Of a DNA stretch of 64,000 nucleotides, positions 18,110 through 26,917 are shown piece by piece. Below the pieces are notes generated by a model that did no database searches, was not told the origin of the DNA, and saw only the letters and a list, made by a program, of their open reading frames with translations. This DNA is from Tepidanaerobacter acetatoxydans Re1 (lineage in GTDB: Bacteria; Bacillota; Thermosediminibacteria; Thermosediminibacterales; Tepidanaerobacteraceae): NCBI RefSeq assembly GCF_000328765.2, contig NC_019954.2, forward strand, positions 1,058,501 to 1,122,500, given 5' to 3'. Each line of letters starts with the position of its first letter. Within the stretch, counting starts at the first letter, position 1. A program made the translations under genes and the position numbers.

Positions 18110-18793
18110 GTGAAATATGAGCTTCGAGGAGATACATTACCTGTGGTGCTTCTTACTTTAGATGAAGGTGAAAGCATCTTTACCGAATCAGGTGGTATGT
18201 CGTGGATGAGTGATGGGTTTGAAATGAAAACAAATATGGAAGGTGGACTTTTTGGAGGAATAGCAAGGAAACTGGCCGGAGAGAGCCTTTTTATGACCAC
18301 ATATACTCTCAATAAAAGTTCAGGAACCATAGCTTTTTCATCGTCCTTTCCCGGAAAAATCGTCCCAATTTATCTTGATACAGGAGAATCCCTGATATGT
18401 CAAAAAACCTCTTTTCTTTGTGCCGAGCGAAGTGTAAAACTGGAAATACATTTAAAGAAGAAATTAGGTGCCGGCATCTTTGGAGGCGAAGGTTTTATAC
18501 TGCAAAGAGTGACAGGGCCGGGATGGGTTTTTCTTGAAATAGACGGCGAAGCGGTGGAATACCAACTAGATCCCGGCGAAAAAATGAAAGTAGATACAGG
18601 GCATGTAGCCATATTTGAACCCAGTGTAAATTTTGACATTGAAACGGTTAAGGGCTTTACAAATGTAGTTTTTGGGGGAGAAGGCCTGTTTCTAACAACT
18701 CTAAAAGGTCCCGGAAAGATATGGCTGCAATCCATGCCCATCGGTAATTTGGCATCAAGGATTATACCTTTTATTCCCAGTTCGGATAAATAA
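18110..18793 (+). CDS. AIM24 / TIGR00266 family protein
   Basis: The 227-residue beta-rich protein has the family motifs ESGGMSWMSDGFEMKTNMEGG, FGGIARKLAGESLFMTTY, FGGEGFILQRVTGPGWVFLE and GGEGLFLTTLKGPGKIWLQS near the C-terminus. The family is widespread, and its bacterial role is not settled. The start is GTG 18110 after GAGGAGTG. The gene appears monocistronic. Confidence 0.9.
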   Translation: MKYELRGDTLPVVLLTLDEGESIFTESGGMSWMSDGFEMKTNMEGGLFGGIARKLAGESLFMTTYTLNKSSGTIAFSSSFPGKIVPIYLDTGESLICQKTSFLCAERSVKLEIHLKKKLGAGIFGGEGFILQRVTGPGWVFLEIDGEAVEYQLDPGEKMKVDTGHVAIFEPSVNFDIETVKGFTNVVFGGEGLFLTTLKGPGKIWLQSMPIGNLASRIIPFIPSSDK

Positions 18794-18932
18794 CCGCAAA
18801 ATTTAACACAGGGAGCAATCTTCAGTAGGTTTTATGCTCAAGATGCTTTTAAGAATAATATCAGTTAAAAAGCTGTCTGGTTATATTGCATTGGCAGCTT
18901 TTATTTTTTATTGACAATATTGGTTTATTGCG

Positions 18933-18968
18933 ATAGACTTAGAGTAAAGGTTTACTATAATAGACTTA
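18933..18968 (+). promoter_or_regulatory. Promoter and probable BlaI-type operator
   Basis: TATAAT at 18956-18961 has ATAGAC at 18933-18938 17 bp upstream. AGTAAA (18943-18948), GG, TTTACT (18951-18956) is an inverted repeat overlapping the -10. ATAGACTTA occurs twice, at 18933 and 18960. Dimeric BlaI/MecI repressors bind short dyads overlapping their own promoters, so this is the likely operator. Confidence 0.5.
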
Positions 18969-18986
18969 ACTGGAGGCGTAGATTTT

Positions 18987-19346
18987 ATGGAAGATTTGAA
19001 GCTTTTTGATGCGGAGTATAAATTCATGGATATTATTTGGGAAATTGAACCTATTAACTCTACGGAACTTACGAAAATTTGCAGGGAAAAATTAGGTTGG
19101 AAAAAGTCTACTACCTATACTATGATAAGAAAGCTATCTGAGCGCGGCATTTTAAAAAATGAAAATGCAACAGTTACTGCTCTGGTAAAACGAGAAGAGG
19201 TTCAGAAGTATGAGAGTGAGTTGCTATTAGAGGATAAGTTCGATGGTTCTTTGCCTGTTTTTTTGGCTACATTTCTACAAGATAAAAAGCTGTCAAAAAA
19301 GGAAGCTGAAGAAATCCAAAAAATGATAGAGGAGGCCACAAAGTGA
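18987..19346 (+). CDS. blaI: BlaI/MecI/CopY family transcriptional repressor
   Basis: The 119-residue winged-helix protein includes FMDIIWEIEPINSTEL, LGWKKSTTYTMIRKLSERGIL (recognition helix region) and a C-terminal dimerisation helix. BlaI-family repressors are inactivated by the protease encoded downstream. TGGAGG lies upstream of the ATG. The stop overlaps the start of the protease gene by 4 bp. Confidence 0.9.
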   Translation: MEDLKLFDAEYKFMDIIWEIEPINSTELTKICREKLGWKKSTTYTMIRKLSERGILKNENATVTALVKREEVQKYESELLLEDKFDGSLPVFLATFLQDKKLSKKEAEEIQKMIEEATK

Positions 19347-21214
19347 GCAGACTATTTATAACCGTACTCAATATGAGCATCACTGCAAGCTATGTAGCTA
19401 TTGCGATTATAATAATACGTTCGTTTTTGATAAAGTTGCCTAAAGTCTTTTCCTATGCATTATGGTTTCCATTACTGATAAGACTTGTTTTTCCTTTTAG
19501 TTTTAACTCTTCGTTCAGCTTTTTGAGTTTTCTTTCACTTAAAACTCAATCAAGCCCGGGTATAGTAGAATATGTGCCCCACAGAATTGGCTTAATGCAA
19601 AAACCTTCGATTGATATCGGAATTAGCAGGATAAATGATGCTATTAACTCATCACTGCCACCAGCTACGTCGATAGCCAGTTCAAATCCCATGCAAATTT
19701 TAATAGGGATTGCCGGTTATATTTGGATTTTTGGGATTGTAGTATTACTTATCTACAGCATTATTTCCTATTTGAAGGTAATAAATAATATTAAAACCGC
19801 AACCCTTGTAAAAGACAATATATTTGAAACTGACAAAATCACTACTCCATTTGTTTGTGGCTTTATCAATCCCAAAATCTATATACCTGCTGGGATAATT
19901 GAGAAGGAATTGAATTTTATTTTAGCACATGAACAAACCCATATAAGAAGGCTGGACTATATTATCAAGCCATTCGCTTTTTTAGTGCTGATTATTCATT
20001 GGTTTAACCCACTCATGTGGCTTTGTTATTTCCTCATGTCTAAAGATATGGAAATGTCATGCGATGAGAGCGTTATTAGGCAGTCAAGTGAGGATATAAG
20101 AGCAAGCTATTCTCATTCTTTACTTTCTCTTTCGGCAAAGCAATCAGGCATTTTAATCCCACTGGCTTTTGGAGAAAGCAATATTAAATCTCGCATCAAA
20201 AATGTGCTAAGCTATAAAAAGCCGGTGCTTTGGGCTGTATGTCCGGCTGCAGTTTTGGTTATAGCAATATCAATAGCACTGATAGCAAATCCTTCAAACA
20301 AAACCGAATATTTAACTTCAGCCGAGAAATTTTTAAAATATAAGACAGATTATGTAGGTGATGCATCAAAGGTCGGCAATATCATACAGTTGTTAGAGTT
20401 CCCAGAGAAGGTAGACTATGATTATTTTGAACTTCACACAGAAAATGTTCCTTATGGTATTACAGTGCATTTGAATACCGATACACAGACAAGAAATAGA
20501 TATACCGGTGCTTTGAATCAAACACCTTTTGAGAAAAATGCCGTTATCATATTTTCGCTCATAGGTAACGTTGATTATATCAACTTTAATTTGACTGACG
20601 GCAAAAATGAATATCTAATTCAATACACAAAGGATCAGGCAGATGCCATGATAGGAAAAGATGTGCGAGAGCTTTCCGCAGATAAAAACACATTTGCACA
20701 GCTTCTAAAAATAGCAGATAAGATAGAAGGAGATTTTATTAAGAAGAATGGAAATAGTTCCATTAGTACAATTGGCGGAGCAGATGGGCCGCTTAAAATG
20801 CACGAAACATATAAAGCCGATGAGTCAGACCCAATTACCGGTTTGGCATGGGAAGTAATAAACAGAGATATTGCATACTATGAAGAAAATCCGGAAGTTA
20901 AAATTATTGACAGCAAAATAACGCGTTTAGAACTTGTGAAAAGCTTTGACGACTTAACAGATGAAACTATTGAGGTATATGCATTGGAATATCGCCTGCT
21001 CCCGGAAGATTTAAGCAAGGTAGTTTTAGCGGGCGGCATGGATGTGGATGAAGACGGATGGCTTAAGGAAACCAGCAGCATGGGCAGTCCTCTGCTTGTA
21101 GTATCTCGAAAGAATGGCAATGTAAAATTAGTAGGTATTCTTATGACGGGAAGCGTAGGCGAAGAAAGCAGATTGGAAACGTCCGTAAAGGCATTATTGG
21201 AGAATAATCAATAA
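19343..21214 (+). CDS. BlaR1-like M56 family membrane metallopeptidase
   Basis: The product has 623 residues. N-terminal transmembrane helices flank an M56 peptidase domain with PFVCGFINPKIYIPAG, the zinc motif HEQTH (in LAHEQTHIRRLDYI) and MSKDMEMSCDESVIR. After a further membrane segment (about residue 300) the extracytoplasmic region is not a penicillin-binding domain. It contains ISTIGGADGPLKM and a beta-rich domain of unknown specificity. It probably senses a non-beta-lactam signal and cleaves the co-encoded BlaI. GTG start after GAGGAGG. Confidence 0.85.
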   Translation: MSRLFITVLNMSITASYVAIAIIIIRSFLIKLPKVFSYALWFPLLIRLVFPFSFNSSFSFLSFLSLKTQSSPGIVEYVPHRIGLMQKPSIDIGISRINDAINSSLPPATSIASSNPMQILIGIAGYIWIFGIVVLLIYSIISYLKVINNIKTATLVKDNIFETDKITTPFVCGFINPKIYIPAGIIEKELNFILAHEQTHIRRLDYIIKPFAFLVLIIHWFNPLMWLCYFLMSKDMEMSCDESVIRQSSEDIRASYSHSLLSLSAKQSGILIPLAFGESNIKSRIKNVLSYKKPVLWAVCPAAVLVIAISIALIANPSNKTEYLTSAEKFLKYKTDYVGDASKVGNIIQLLEFPEKVDYDYFELHTENVPYGITVHLNTDTQTRNRYTGALNQTPFEKNAVIIFSLIGNVDYINFNLTDGKNEYLIQYTKDQADAMIGKDVRELSADKNTFAQLLKIADKIEGDFIKKNGNSSISTIGGADGPLKMHETYKADESDPITGLAWEVINRDIAYYEENPEVKIIDSKITRLELVKSFDDLTDETIEVYALEYRLLPEDLSKVVLAGGMDVDEDGWLKETSSMGSPLLVVSRKNGNVKLVGILMTGSVGEESRLETSVKALLENNQ

Positions 21215-21247
21215 AGATAAAGACTGCATAGTGGGTGTAACAAGTAG

Positions 21248-21276
21248 GGGCGGCCATTGGCCGCCCGCTTTTTTTA
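21248..21276 (+). terminator. Terminator of the BlaI/M56 operon
   Basis: GGGCGGCC, ATT, GGCCGCCC forms a perfect 8-bp GC stem at 21248-21266 and is followed by GCTTTTTTT. Confidence 0.85.
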
Positions 21277-21393
21277 TGACAAAACATTATATAGATACTT
21301 TTATGGCAAAACTGACTTTCTACAGTGAAATCAAATATAACTTATTCTAAAAAAACAAAGCAAAAATCAATTTCCTTAAAATAAATGTAAAAT

Positions 21394-22659
21394 TTAACCC
21401 CTTAAATCAGCCGCCAGTTTGTGAGCGTAGAGTCCTTCGAGCTCGGCAAGTTTTAATGCTACCGGTGCCAGTTCTTGGGCTCCTTCCTTCGTGATTTTCT
21501 GGTAGCTTACTACCTTTAAGAAGGTGCCCACCCATACACCGCCGGTATACCTGGCTGCTCTCATAGTAGGAAGAATATGATTAGTTCCTGAAACATAATC
21601 TCCAAAGACTTCTGCAGCCCAATTACCGATGAATAAAGACCCGTAATTGCTAAGTTGTGGAATTATGGTATCGGGATTCGACATATGTAATTCCAGATGT
21701 TCCGGCGCTATTTTGTTGGATAAATGAGCAGCTTCCTCAAAACAATCCACAAGGAAAATTTCTCCATTATCTTCCCAAGCCTTGCGGGCTACTGAGGCAG
21801 TAGGAAGTTGTCCTAAAAAACCTTCTAAGTATTTTAAAACACTTTGAATAAGCTTTTCATCAGTGGATACCAGGATACCTCTGGCTTGCGGATCATGTTC
21901 TGACTGTGCCAAGAGGTCAGTCGCTATGAATTCGGGATTTGCCGCATCATCTGCTATTATCAGTACTTCACTGGGCCCTGCGATGAAATCTATCCCGACA
22001 TTGCCGCTGACCTGGCGTTTTGCTTCGGTTACCCATTGATTTCCGGGGCCTACGATAATATCGGCAGGAGCAACGCTTTCCGTACCAAATGCCAATGCTC
22101 CGATGGCATGGGCACCACCCATGCAGTATATCTCACAAGCTCCGGCTATATCCATGGCTACTAGTGTAGCAGGGTGAATAGTGCCACTGGAACGATCAGG
22201 CGGCGAGCAAGCTACAATCCTTTTTACTCCGGCTACACGGGCAGGTATAATCGACATCAATGCCGAAGATGGAAGAGGGTATCTTCCGCCGGGCACATAA
22301 GAGGCTGATGAAGAAATAGGAAGAATATGATGACCGAGAGTGACACCCGGAGATAGTTCGACTTCGCGAGGTAATATTGACTCCTTTTGAAACTGAGCGA
22401 ATTGTTCAATCCGTTCTGCAGCTTTTTTCATAGCTTGAATGTCTTCAGAGTCGAGATTTTTATAGGCGGATTGAATCTGTTCGGATGATATTTTAAGATT
22501 GCCGCCTTCAAATCCGTCAAATTTTTGACAGAAGTTAAATAAGGCTATATCACCTTTTTTTCGTATTTCAGAAAGGATGTTTGATACCTTTTCCCTAACT
22601 TGCAGATTATCTTCAAAATCAGTTTGAGAATTTGACTGTTTTATCGGTTTTATGCTCAT
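21394..22659 (-). CDS. HisD-family dehydrogenase (probably not histidine biosynthesis)
   Basis: The product has 421 residues from ATG 22659, with AGGAGG upstream. HisD motifs are present: GGAHAIGALAFGTESV, IVGPGNQWVTEAKRQV, AGPSEVLIIADD, LLAQSEHDPQA and APEHLELHM. The C-terminal RAARYTGGVWVGTFLKVVSY looks more like HpsN-type sulfopropanediol dehydrogenases and related paralogues than true HisD, which usually has a different pattern there. No other histidine genes lie in the window. The substrate is unknown; the NAD-dependent oxidation of an alcohol to an acid is inferred from the family. Confidence 0.8.
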   Translation of the reverse strand: MSIKPIKQSNSQTDFEDNLQVREKVSNILSEIRKKGDIALFNFCQKFDGFEGGNLKISSEQIQSAYKNLDSEDIQAMKKAAERIEQFAQFQKESILPREVELSPGVTLGHHILPISSSASYVPGGRYPLPSSALMSIIPARVAGVKRIVACSPPDRSSGTIHPATLVAMDIAGACEIYCMGGAHAIGALAFGTESVAPADIIVGPGNQWVTEAKRQVSGNVGIDFIAGPSEVLIIADDAANPEFIATDLLAQSEHDPQARGILVSTDEKLIQSVLKYLEGFLGQLPTASVARKAWEDNGEIFLVDCFEEAAHLSNKIAPEHLELHMSNPDTIIPQLSNYGSLFIGNWAAEVFGDYVSGTNHILPTMRAARYTGGVWVGTFLKVVSYQKITKEGAQELAPVALKLAELEGLYAHKLAADLRG

Positions 22660-22788
22660 TTGCTTTCCTCCTAAAAACTTCTTATACATAGAATCCCTGC
22701 CGCAAACTTGGCTTAGTTGGTATTACAGCATTATATATCTAAGCTCATTTATTTTATATGAAAAGAATATCATGTGTGCATAATATTT

Positions 22789-23502
22789 TCAATTATATTT
22801 AGGAGTTTGTGTAGGAGAATCACCTGCAAAATATCGATTAATGCCGTTTTCAATACATTGTGCAATCTTTTCCTGATATGTAGAATCTTGTAATCTTTCA
22901 CGGTCTTGAGGGTTTGATAAAAAACCGACTTCAACTAAAACAGCAGGCATGGGGCTTTCTCTTAGTATAAATAAATCTTTAGGAAGGGCTTCTCTTATAT
23001 TTTCCGAATCTAATTTTTTTAACTCTTCCTGGATGAGCAAAGCAAGTAACTTGCTTTCAGGTTTTCGGGGATTGTAAAAACACTGGGCACCAAAATATTG
23101 AGGTTCGGGAAATTTGTTTACATGGATGCTAACCAAAATATCAGCATTGGCTTTTACAGCAAGGTCTATCCGACGCTGAAGGTCTTTGCCATTAGTCTGG
23201 TTCTCCATAGTTTCTTTGTCACGAGTTAAAACCACATTAAAATTTTGTTTTTTCAAGAGTTCTTTAAGCTGCAGAGCAATTGCCAGATTTATGGGGCTTT
23301 CAGTAACTCCGGTTTCCTCATGGACCGCACCTTTATCTATGGTGCCATGTCCCGGGTCAATGGCTACAGTCTGACCTGCAATGAACAATTTAAATGCAGG
23401 CAATGATCGTGTTATAAAAATATTGTAACTAAGCCCCATGATAATAATGACAAAAATAAGTGTTGCGACACGAAACTTTTGGTTTGCAAACAAGTGATTC
23501 AC
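22789..23502 (-). CDS. cwlD: N-acetylmuramoyl-L-alanine amidase, CwlD-like
   Basis: The product has 237 residues, an N-terminal membrane anchor or signal (residues about 12-33) and an Amidase_3 domain. Zinc and catalytic positions are visible in VAIDPGHGTIDKGA, TGVTESPINLAI, VSIHVNKFPEP and VLVEVGFLSNPQDRERLQ. CwlD makes muramic lactam in spore cortex with PdaA, which suits a spore former. It is downstream of rnr's divergent promoter and upstream of the HisD-family gene. Confidence 0.85.
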   Translation of the reverse strand: MNHLFANQKFRVATLIFVIIIMGLSYNIFITRSLPAFKLFIAGQTVAIDPGHGTIDKGAVHEETGVTESPINLAIALQLKELLKKQNFNVVLTRDKETMENQTNGKDLQRRIDLAVKANADILVSIHVNKFPEPQYFGAQCFYNPRKPESKLLALLIQEELKKLDSENIREALPKDLFILRESPMPAVLVEVGFLSNPQDRERLQDSTYQEKIAQCIENGINRYFAGDSPTQTPKYN

Positions 23503-23811
23503 CCACCTTTATTTCTTTGTTATCTATTTTTTGAAAAAACTGTTGGGCTTATCCTCGATTATACTATAACATCCTACCGTTAAATTTTTATTCAAATATT
23601 ATAATTTTAGAAGTATTGAACAGCTGCTGAAAGAAATATTTAAAATAATAGTAAAACTGATTTAAAATACATATAAATTGCGGCTAAATATTATGAAAAT
23701 TTGGATGTGCATTAAAATAGTAAAATGAGATGTTGTTATATTTGCCAATAATGGGTAAAATATAGACAAACCTGTTCAATAGAATTTCAAAATAGAATAG
23801 GGGAGATGTAT
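23503..23811. other. Divergent intergenic region between cwlD and rnr
   Basis: The 309-bp AT-rich region separates two divergent genes and must hold both promoters. Several TATAAT-like stretches are present, but I cannot single out one pair. No small gene or clear hairpin is seen. Confidence 0.4.
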
Positions 23812-25926
23812 GTGCCTTTAAATGAGCAATTGTTGGACTTTATGAAGGAAAAAGCGTATAAACCTATGACCGAAGGGGAACTTATTTCAGCATTGAATAT
23901 TGATAAAAGTGAAATAGATCTCCTTATAAAAACCCTTGATTATATGGAAAAAACCGGAATGGTGGTAAAAAACCGCAGGGGAAGATATGGTGTTCCGGAA
24001 AAAATGAATTTGATAGCGGGTCAATTGGAATGCCATCCGGGAGGATTTGCTTTTTTAGTGCCTAATAACACAGAACAGGAAGATATTTATATCAGTCGTG
24101 AAGATATGAATGGTGCAATGCACGGCGATTTGGTCTTAGTTCGACCTAAAATACCGGCAGACAGGACTTTGAAAACTCAGGGCGAGGTAATTCGCATCTT
24201 AAAACGAGCTAATAAAAAAATTGTTGGGACTGTAGAAAGAGGTAAGCAATTTTCTTTTGTAATACCAGATGATAAGAGATTATTCTATGATGTATTTATT
24301 CCAAAAGAAAAAGCAAAAGGTGCAAAAACAGGGCATAAGGTTGTCGCACAGATTACGGAGTGGCCTGGTAAGTATAGAAATCCAGCAGGAGAGATAGTAG
24401 AAATATTAGGTCATCAAGACGAACCCGGTATTGATGTTTTATCTATAATAAAGAAGTACGACCTTCCTCTAGAATTTCCGCCAAAGGTTATGAAACAGTT
24501 AGAACAAATTCCTGATGAAGTAAGAGAGCAAGATTTAAGAGGCAGAAAGGATTTTAGAAACTTAAAAACGGTGACCATTGATGGTGAAGATGCTAAAGAT
24601 TTGGATGATGCGGTTTCTATTGAAAAAACTAATGATGGTTATAGACTGGGAGTTCACATTGCTGATGTGAGTTATTACGTAAAGGAAAAAAGCCCTTTGG
24701 ATGCAGAGGCTTTAAAAAGAGGTTGTAGCGTTTACTTGGTGGATAGAGTAATTCCAATGCTGCCGCCAAAACTTTCCAATGGTATATGTAGTCTTAATCC
24801 TCAAGTAGACCGACTTACTATGAGTGTAATAATTGATTTTGACGAAAATGCCGATGTTAAGAGTTACAAAATAACGCCCGGAGTTATCAAAACCTGTGAA
24901 AGAATGACATATACTCAAGTAAATAAAATTTTGGAAGAAAAAGATCCGGAAGTTATGAAACGTTTTGATTACTTGATAGATGATTTAATTTTAATGAAAC
25001 AGTTAGCAGAAAAACTGACACAGAAACGATTTGCAAGAGGCAGTCTGGATTTTGATTTAGATGAAACTAAGGTTATTCTCGATGATCAAGGACGGCCAAT
25101 CGATGTAGTAAAAGAAGAGAGACGAATATCAAATCGCATTATAGAAGAATTTATGATTGCGGCTAATGAGATAGTGGCAGAGCATATGTTCTGGCTGAAA
25201 GCACCTTTTATTTACAGAGTTCATGAAGTGCCGGATGACGAAAAAATTATTACTCTGCGAGAATTCCTCTACAATCTAGGCTACACCATAAAAGGAACAA
25301 ATAACATAAAACCCAAATCTCTGCAGCAAATCTTGGAAAAGGCAAAAGGTAAGCCTGAACAGCGTTTGATAAACACAATGCTGCTGAGATCTTTAAAACG
25401 AGCCCAATATAGTGAGATGAATTTAGGCCATTTTGGCCTTGCGTCACTTTATTATACTCATTTTACAGCTCCCATACGGCGCTATCCGGATCTTGCAATA
25501 CACAGGATTTTACGGGAACAACAAGAAAATAAACTGGATTTAAAGCGTCAGAAAAAGCTAGGTAAACTTGTAGAAAAAATAGCTAAAATATCTTCTGAGC
25601 GTGAGCGTATCGCCGAAGAAGCAGAAAGAGAATCCGTTGATTTGAAAATTGCTGAATATATGTCTACAAAAATTGGACAGGTGTATGATGATGCTATTAT
25701 TTCCGGAGTTACACCTTTTGGCATTTTTGTTGAACTGGACAACACCATAGAAGGGCTTGTGCATGTAAGCAATATTGAAGATGATTACTATCACTTTAAT
25801 GAAAAAACCATGATATTATACGGTGAACGGACAGGAAGGACTTTTCGAATAGGTGATATTGTGAAAGTCAAGGTGTACAAAGTAAATGTCGCTGAAAGGC
25901 AAATAGATTTTGTGTTGGCAGACTGA
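23812..25926 (+). CDS. rnr: Ribonuclease R
   Basis: The RNB-family 3'-5' exoribonuclease has about 704 residues. An N-terminal winged-helix region is followed by cold-shock domains, the RNB catalytic core with TIDGEDAKDLDDAVSIE (metal-binding aspartates) and HFTAPIRRYPDLAIHR, and a C-terminal S1 domain (GVTPFGIFVELDNTIEGLVHV). RNase R degrades structured RNA and works with tmRNA/SmpB. GTG 23812 is preferred over ATG 23806 because ATAGGGGAG is correctly spaced for it. smpB now lies 27 kb away across the prophage. Confidence 0.93.
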   Translation: MPLNEQLLDFMKEKAYKPMTEGELISALNIDKSEIDLLIKTLDYMEKTGMVVKNRRGRYGVPEKMNLIAGQLECHPGGFAFLVPNNTEQEDIYISREDMNGAMHGDLVLVRPKIPADRTLKTQGEVIRILKRANKKIVGTVERGKQFSFVIPDDKRLFYDVFIPKEKAKGAKTGHKVVAQITEWPGKYRNPAGEIVEILGHQDEPGIDVLSIIKKYDLPLEFPPKVMKQLEQIPDEVREQDLRGRKDFRNLKTVTIDGEDAKDLDDAVSIEKTNDGYRLGVHIADVSYYVKEKSPLDAEALKRGCSVYLVDRVIPMLPPKLSNGICSLNPQVDRLTMSVIIDFDENADVKSYKITPGVIKTCERMTYTQVNKILEEKDPEVMKRFDYLIDDLILMKQLAEKLTQKRFARGSLDFDLDETKVILDDQGRPIDVVKEERRISNRIIEEFMIAANEIVAEHMFWLKAPFIYRVHEVPDDEKIITLREFLYNLGYTIKGTNNIKPKSLQQILEKAKGKPEQRLINTMLLRSLKRAQYSEMNLGHFGLASLYYTHFTAPIRRYPDLAIHRILREQQENKLDLKRQKKLGKLVEKIAKISSERERIAEEAERESVDLKIAEYMSTKIGQVYDDAIISGVTPFGIFVELDNTIEGLVHVSNIEDDYYHFNEKTMILYGERTGRTFRIGDIVKVKVYKVNVAERQIDFVLAD

Positions 25927-25936
25927 TAACAGAAAA

Positions 25937-25980
25937 GGGAACATCGCAAAACTATTTTAAAATAGCTTTATGATGTTCCC
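25937..25980. terminator. Hairpin after rnr
   Basis: GGGAACATC at 25937-25945 pairs with GATGTTCCC at 25972-25980, and an inner ACTATTTT/AAAATAG stem adds stability. There is no long T run, so it may be an RNA-stabilising hairpin or a weak terminator. Confidence 0.5.
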
Positions 25981-26042
25981 CATAGTAGTCTAACAGCCTA
26001 TAAATTAATTGCATTTGTGCAACGACTTCTTTAAATATATGC

Positions 26043-26129
26043 TTTGGTAGCCATAGGGGGATTCGAACCCCCGTTACCGCCGTGAGAGGGCGGCGTCCTG
26101 AACCCCTAGACGATATGGCCGTGGCTGCG
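26043..26129. repeat. Left attachment site repeat
   Basis: The 87-bp sequence is identical to 52824-52910. It spans the whole tRNA-Glu and 8 bases from the 3' end of tRNA-Gln. Bases just outside differ (CT versus AT on the left, C versus G on the right), which fixes the limits of the duplication. Confidence 0.93.
26045..26120 (-). tRNA. tRNA-Glu (CTC), left copy
   Basis: The 76-nt cloverleaf reads GGCCATA ... TATGGCT-A-CCA. The anticodon stem CCGCC/GGCGG encloses loop CTCTCAC (anticodon CTC), and the T-arm is GGGGG-TTCGAAT-CCCCC. CCA is encoded. This copy was separated from tRNA-Gln by the prophage, so its transcription now depends on read-through from the element (immA side) or on its own promoter. 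Confidence 0.95.
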
Positions 26130-26194
26130 CATTCCATGCGGGTTACAGCCGAAAATAGGGCGGCGACGTTGGCGATGGGGCGGCATCCTTCCTT

Positions 26195-26593
26195 CTATAA
26201 AATTTTGCATAAATTTTCGATTTTTCCCGATGCAATTTCTCTCACGTAGTCATATCTTGCCACCTCCTCACCATAGCATAAACCTATTGCAAACATATTG
26301 GCCTGATACTCAAACTTGCTGTAAAACATGGTTTCATTCAATATAAAGAAAAAGTTTCCTTCCGGGTGCAATACAAAATGACCTAATTCATGGGCTATGA
26401 CTAATCTTTGTATAGGCTCATCAAGGCCGGAATTCACGCCAATAAGCCTGTATTTTCCCAAAGAGCATGCCATGCCATACAATTCATCAAAAGGCAAATA
26501 AACAACGCTTATATCCATGTTTTTGGCGATTTCAACAGGGTTTCTGGTATTGTATTTATTGGCAATTTTTTCAGCCTCTCTTATGTAAGTCAT
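26195..26593 (-). CDS. immA: ImmA/IrrE family metallopeptidase
   Basis: The 132-residue protein has the zinc motif HELGH (residues 68-72) in LVIAHELGHFVLHP and a downstream FEYQANMFA glutamate region. In phages and ICEs such proteins cleave the CI-like repressor to derepress the element. AGGAGG precedes the ATG. The predicted repressor partner is at 27942-28337, but the DUF3644 gene lies between them, which differs from the usual adjacent pair. Confidence 0.9.
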   Translation of the reverse strand: MTYIREAEKIANKYNTRNPVEIAKNMDISVVYLPFDELYGMACSLGKYRLIGVNSGLDEPIQRLVIAHELGHFVLHPEGNFFFILNETMFYSKFEYQANMFAIGLCYGEEVARYDYVREIASGKIENLCKIL

Positions 26594-26650
26594 TGAATCC
26601 TCCTTGAATGTCTATGGTAGAAGGACAGTGCAAAACCTGTAATATTATTA

Positions 26651-26752
26651 AATGTCCGTCATGGGTGGACGAAAATAAAAACAAAAATTATTTATAAAAC
26701 ATTTAAATAAAAATCTATATATCCACAAGTTATTCACAGCATTACGGACATT
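26651..26752. repeat. Inverted repeat flanking two DnaA-box-like sites
   Basis: AATGTCCGT (26651-26659) and ACGGACATT (26744-26752) form a perfect 9-bp inverted repeat 84 bp apart. Between them are an AT-rich tract and two tandem DnaA-box-like 9-mers, ATATCCACA (26719-26727) and TTATTCACA (26730-26738), each one mismatch from TTATCCACA. The region is upstream of immA. It could be an origin-like or regulatory site. It accounts for most of the gap 26594-26909. Confidence 0.4.
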
Positions 26753-26828
26753 ATTGCATCTTGAGGCTAAATATGGCCTCCTAGCCTGATGTATTTTTCT
26801 ATAAAAATAGTATATACTATGATTAAAT

Positions 26829-26917
26829 AAAGTTAACTCGTGAAGGATAAGGCTGGGTTCCCAAATGGGAGTAGGGTTATTTAACCTTAGAATTCCTTTG
26901 CCCCTGGGGTTAACTTT
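26829..26917 (-). ncRNA. Structured RNA or terminator at the end of the DUF3644 gene
   Basis: AAAGTTAAC (26829-26837) and GTTAACTTT (26909-26917) close a 71-nt interior containing further complementary stretches (CCC/GGG pairs and a GGTTA/TAACC-like hairpin). The right arm includes the stop codon of the DUF3644 gene. Read leftwards, the stem is followed by TTTATTT. It may be an elaborate terminator; a separate RNA is possible but unproven. Confidence 0.35.
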
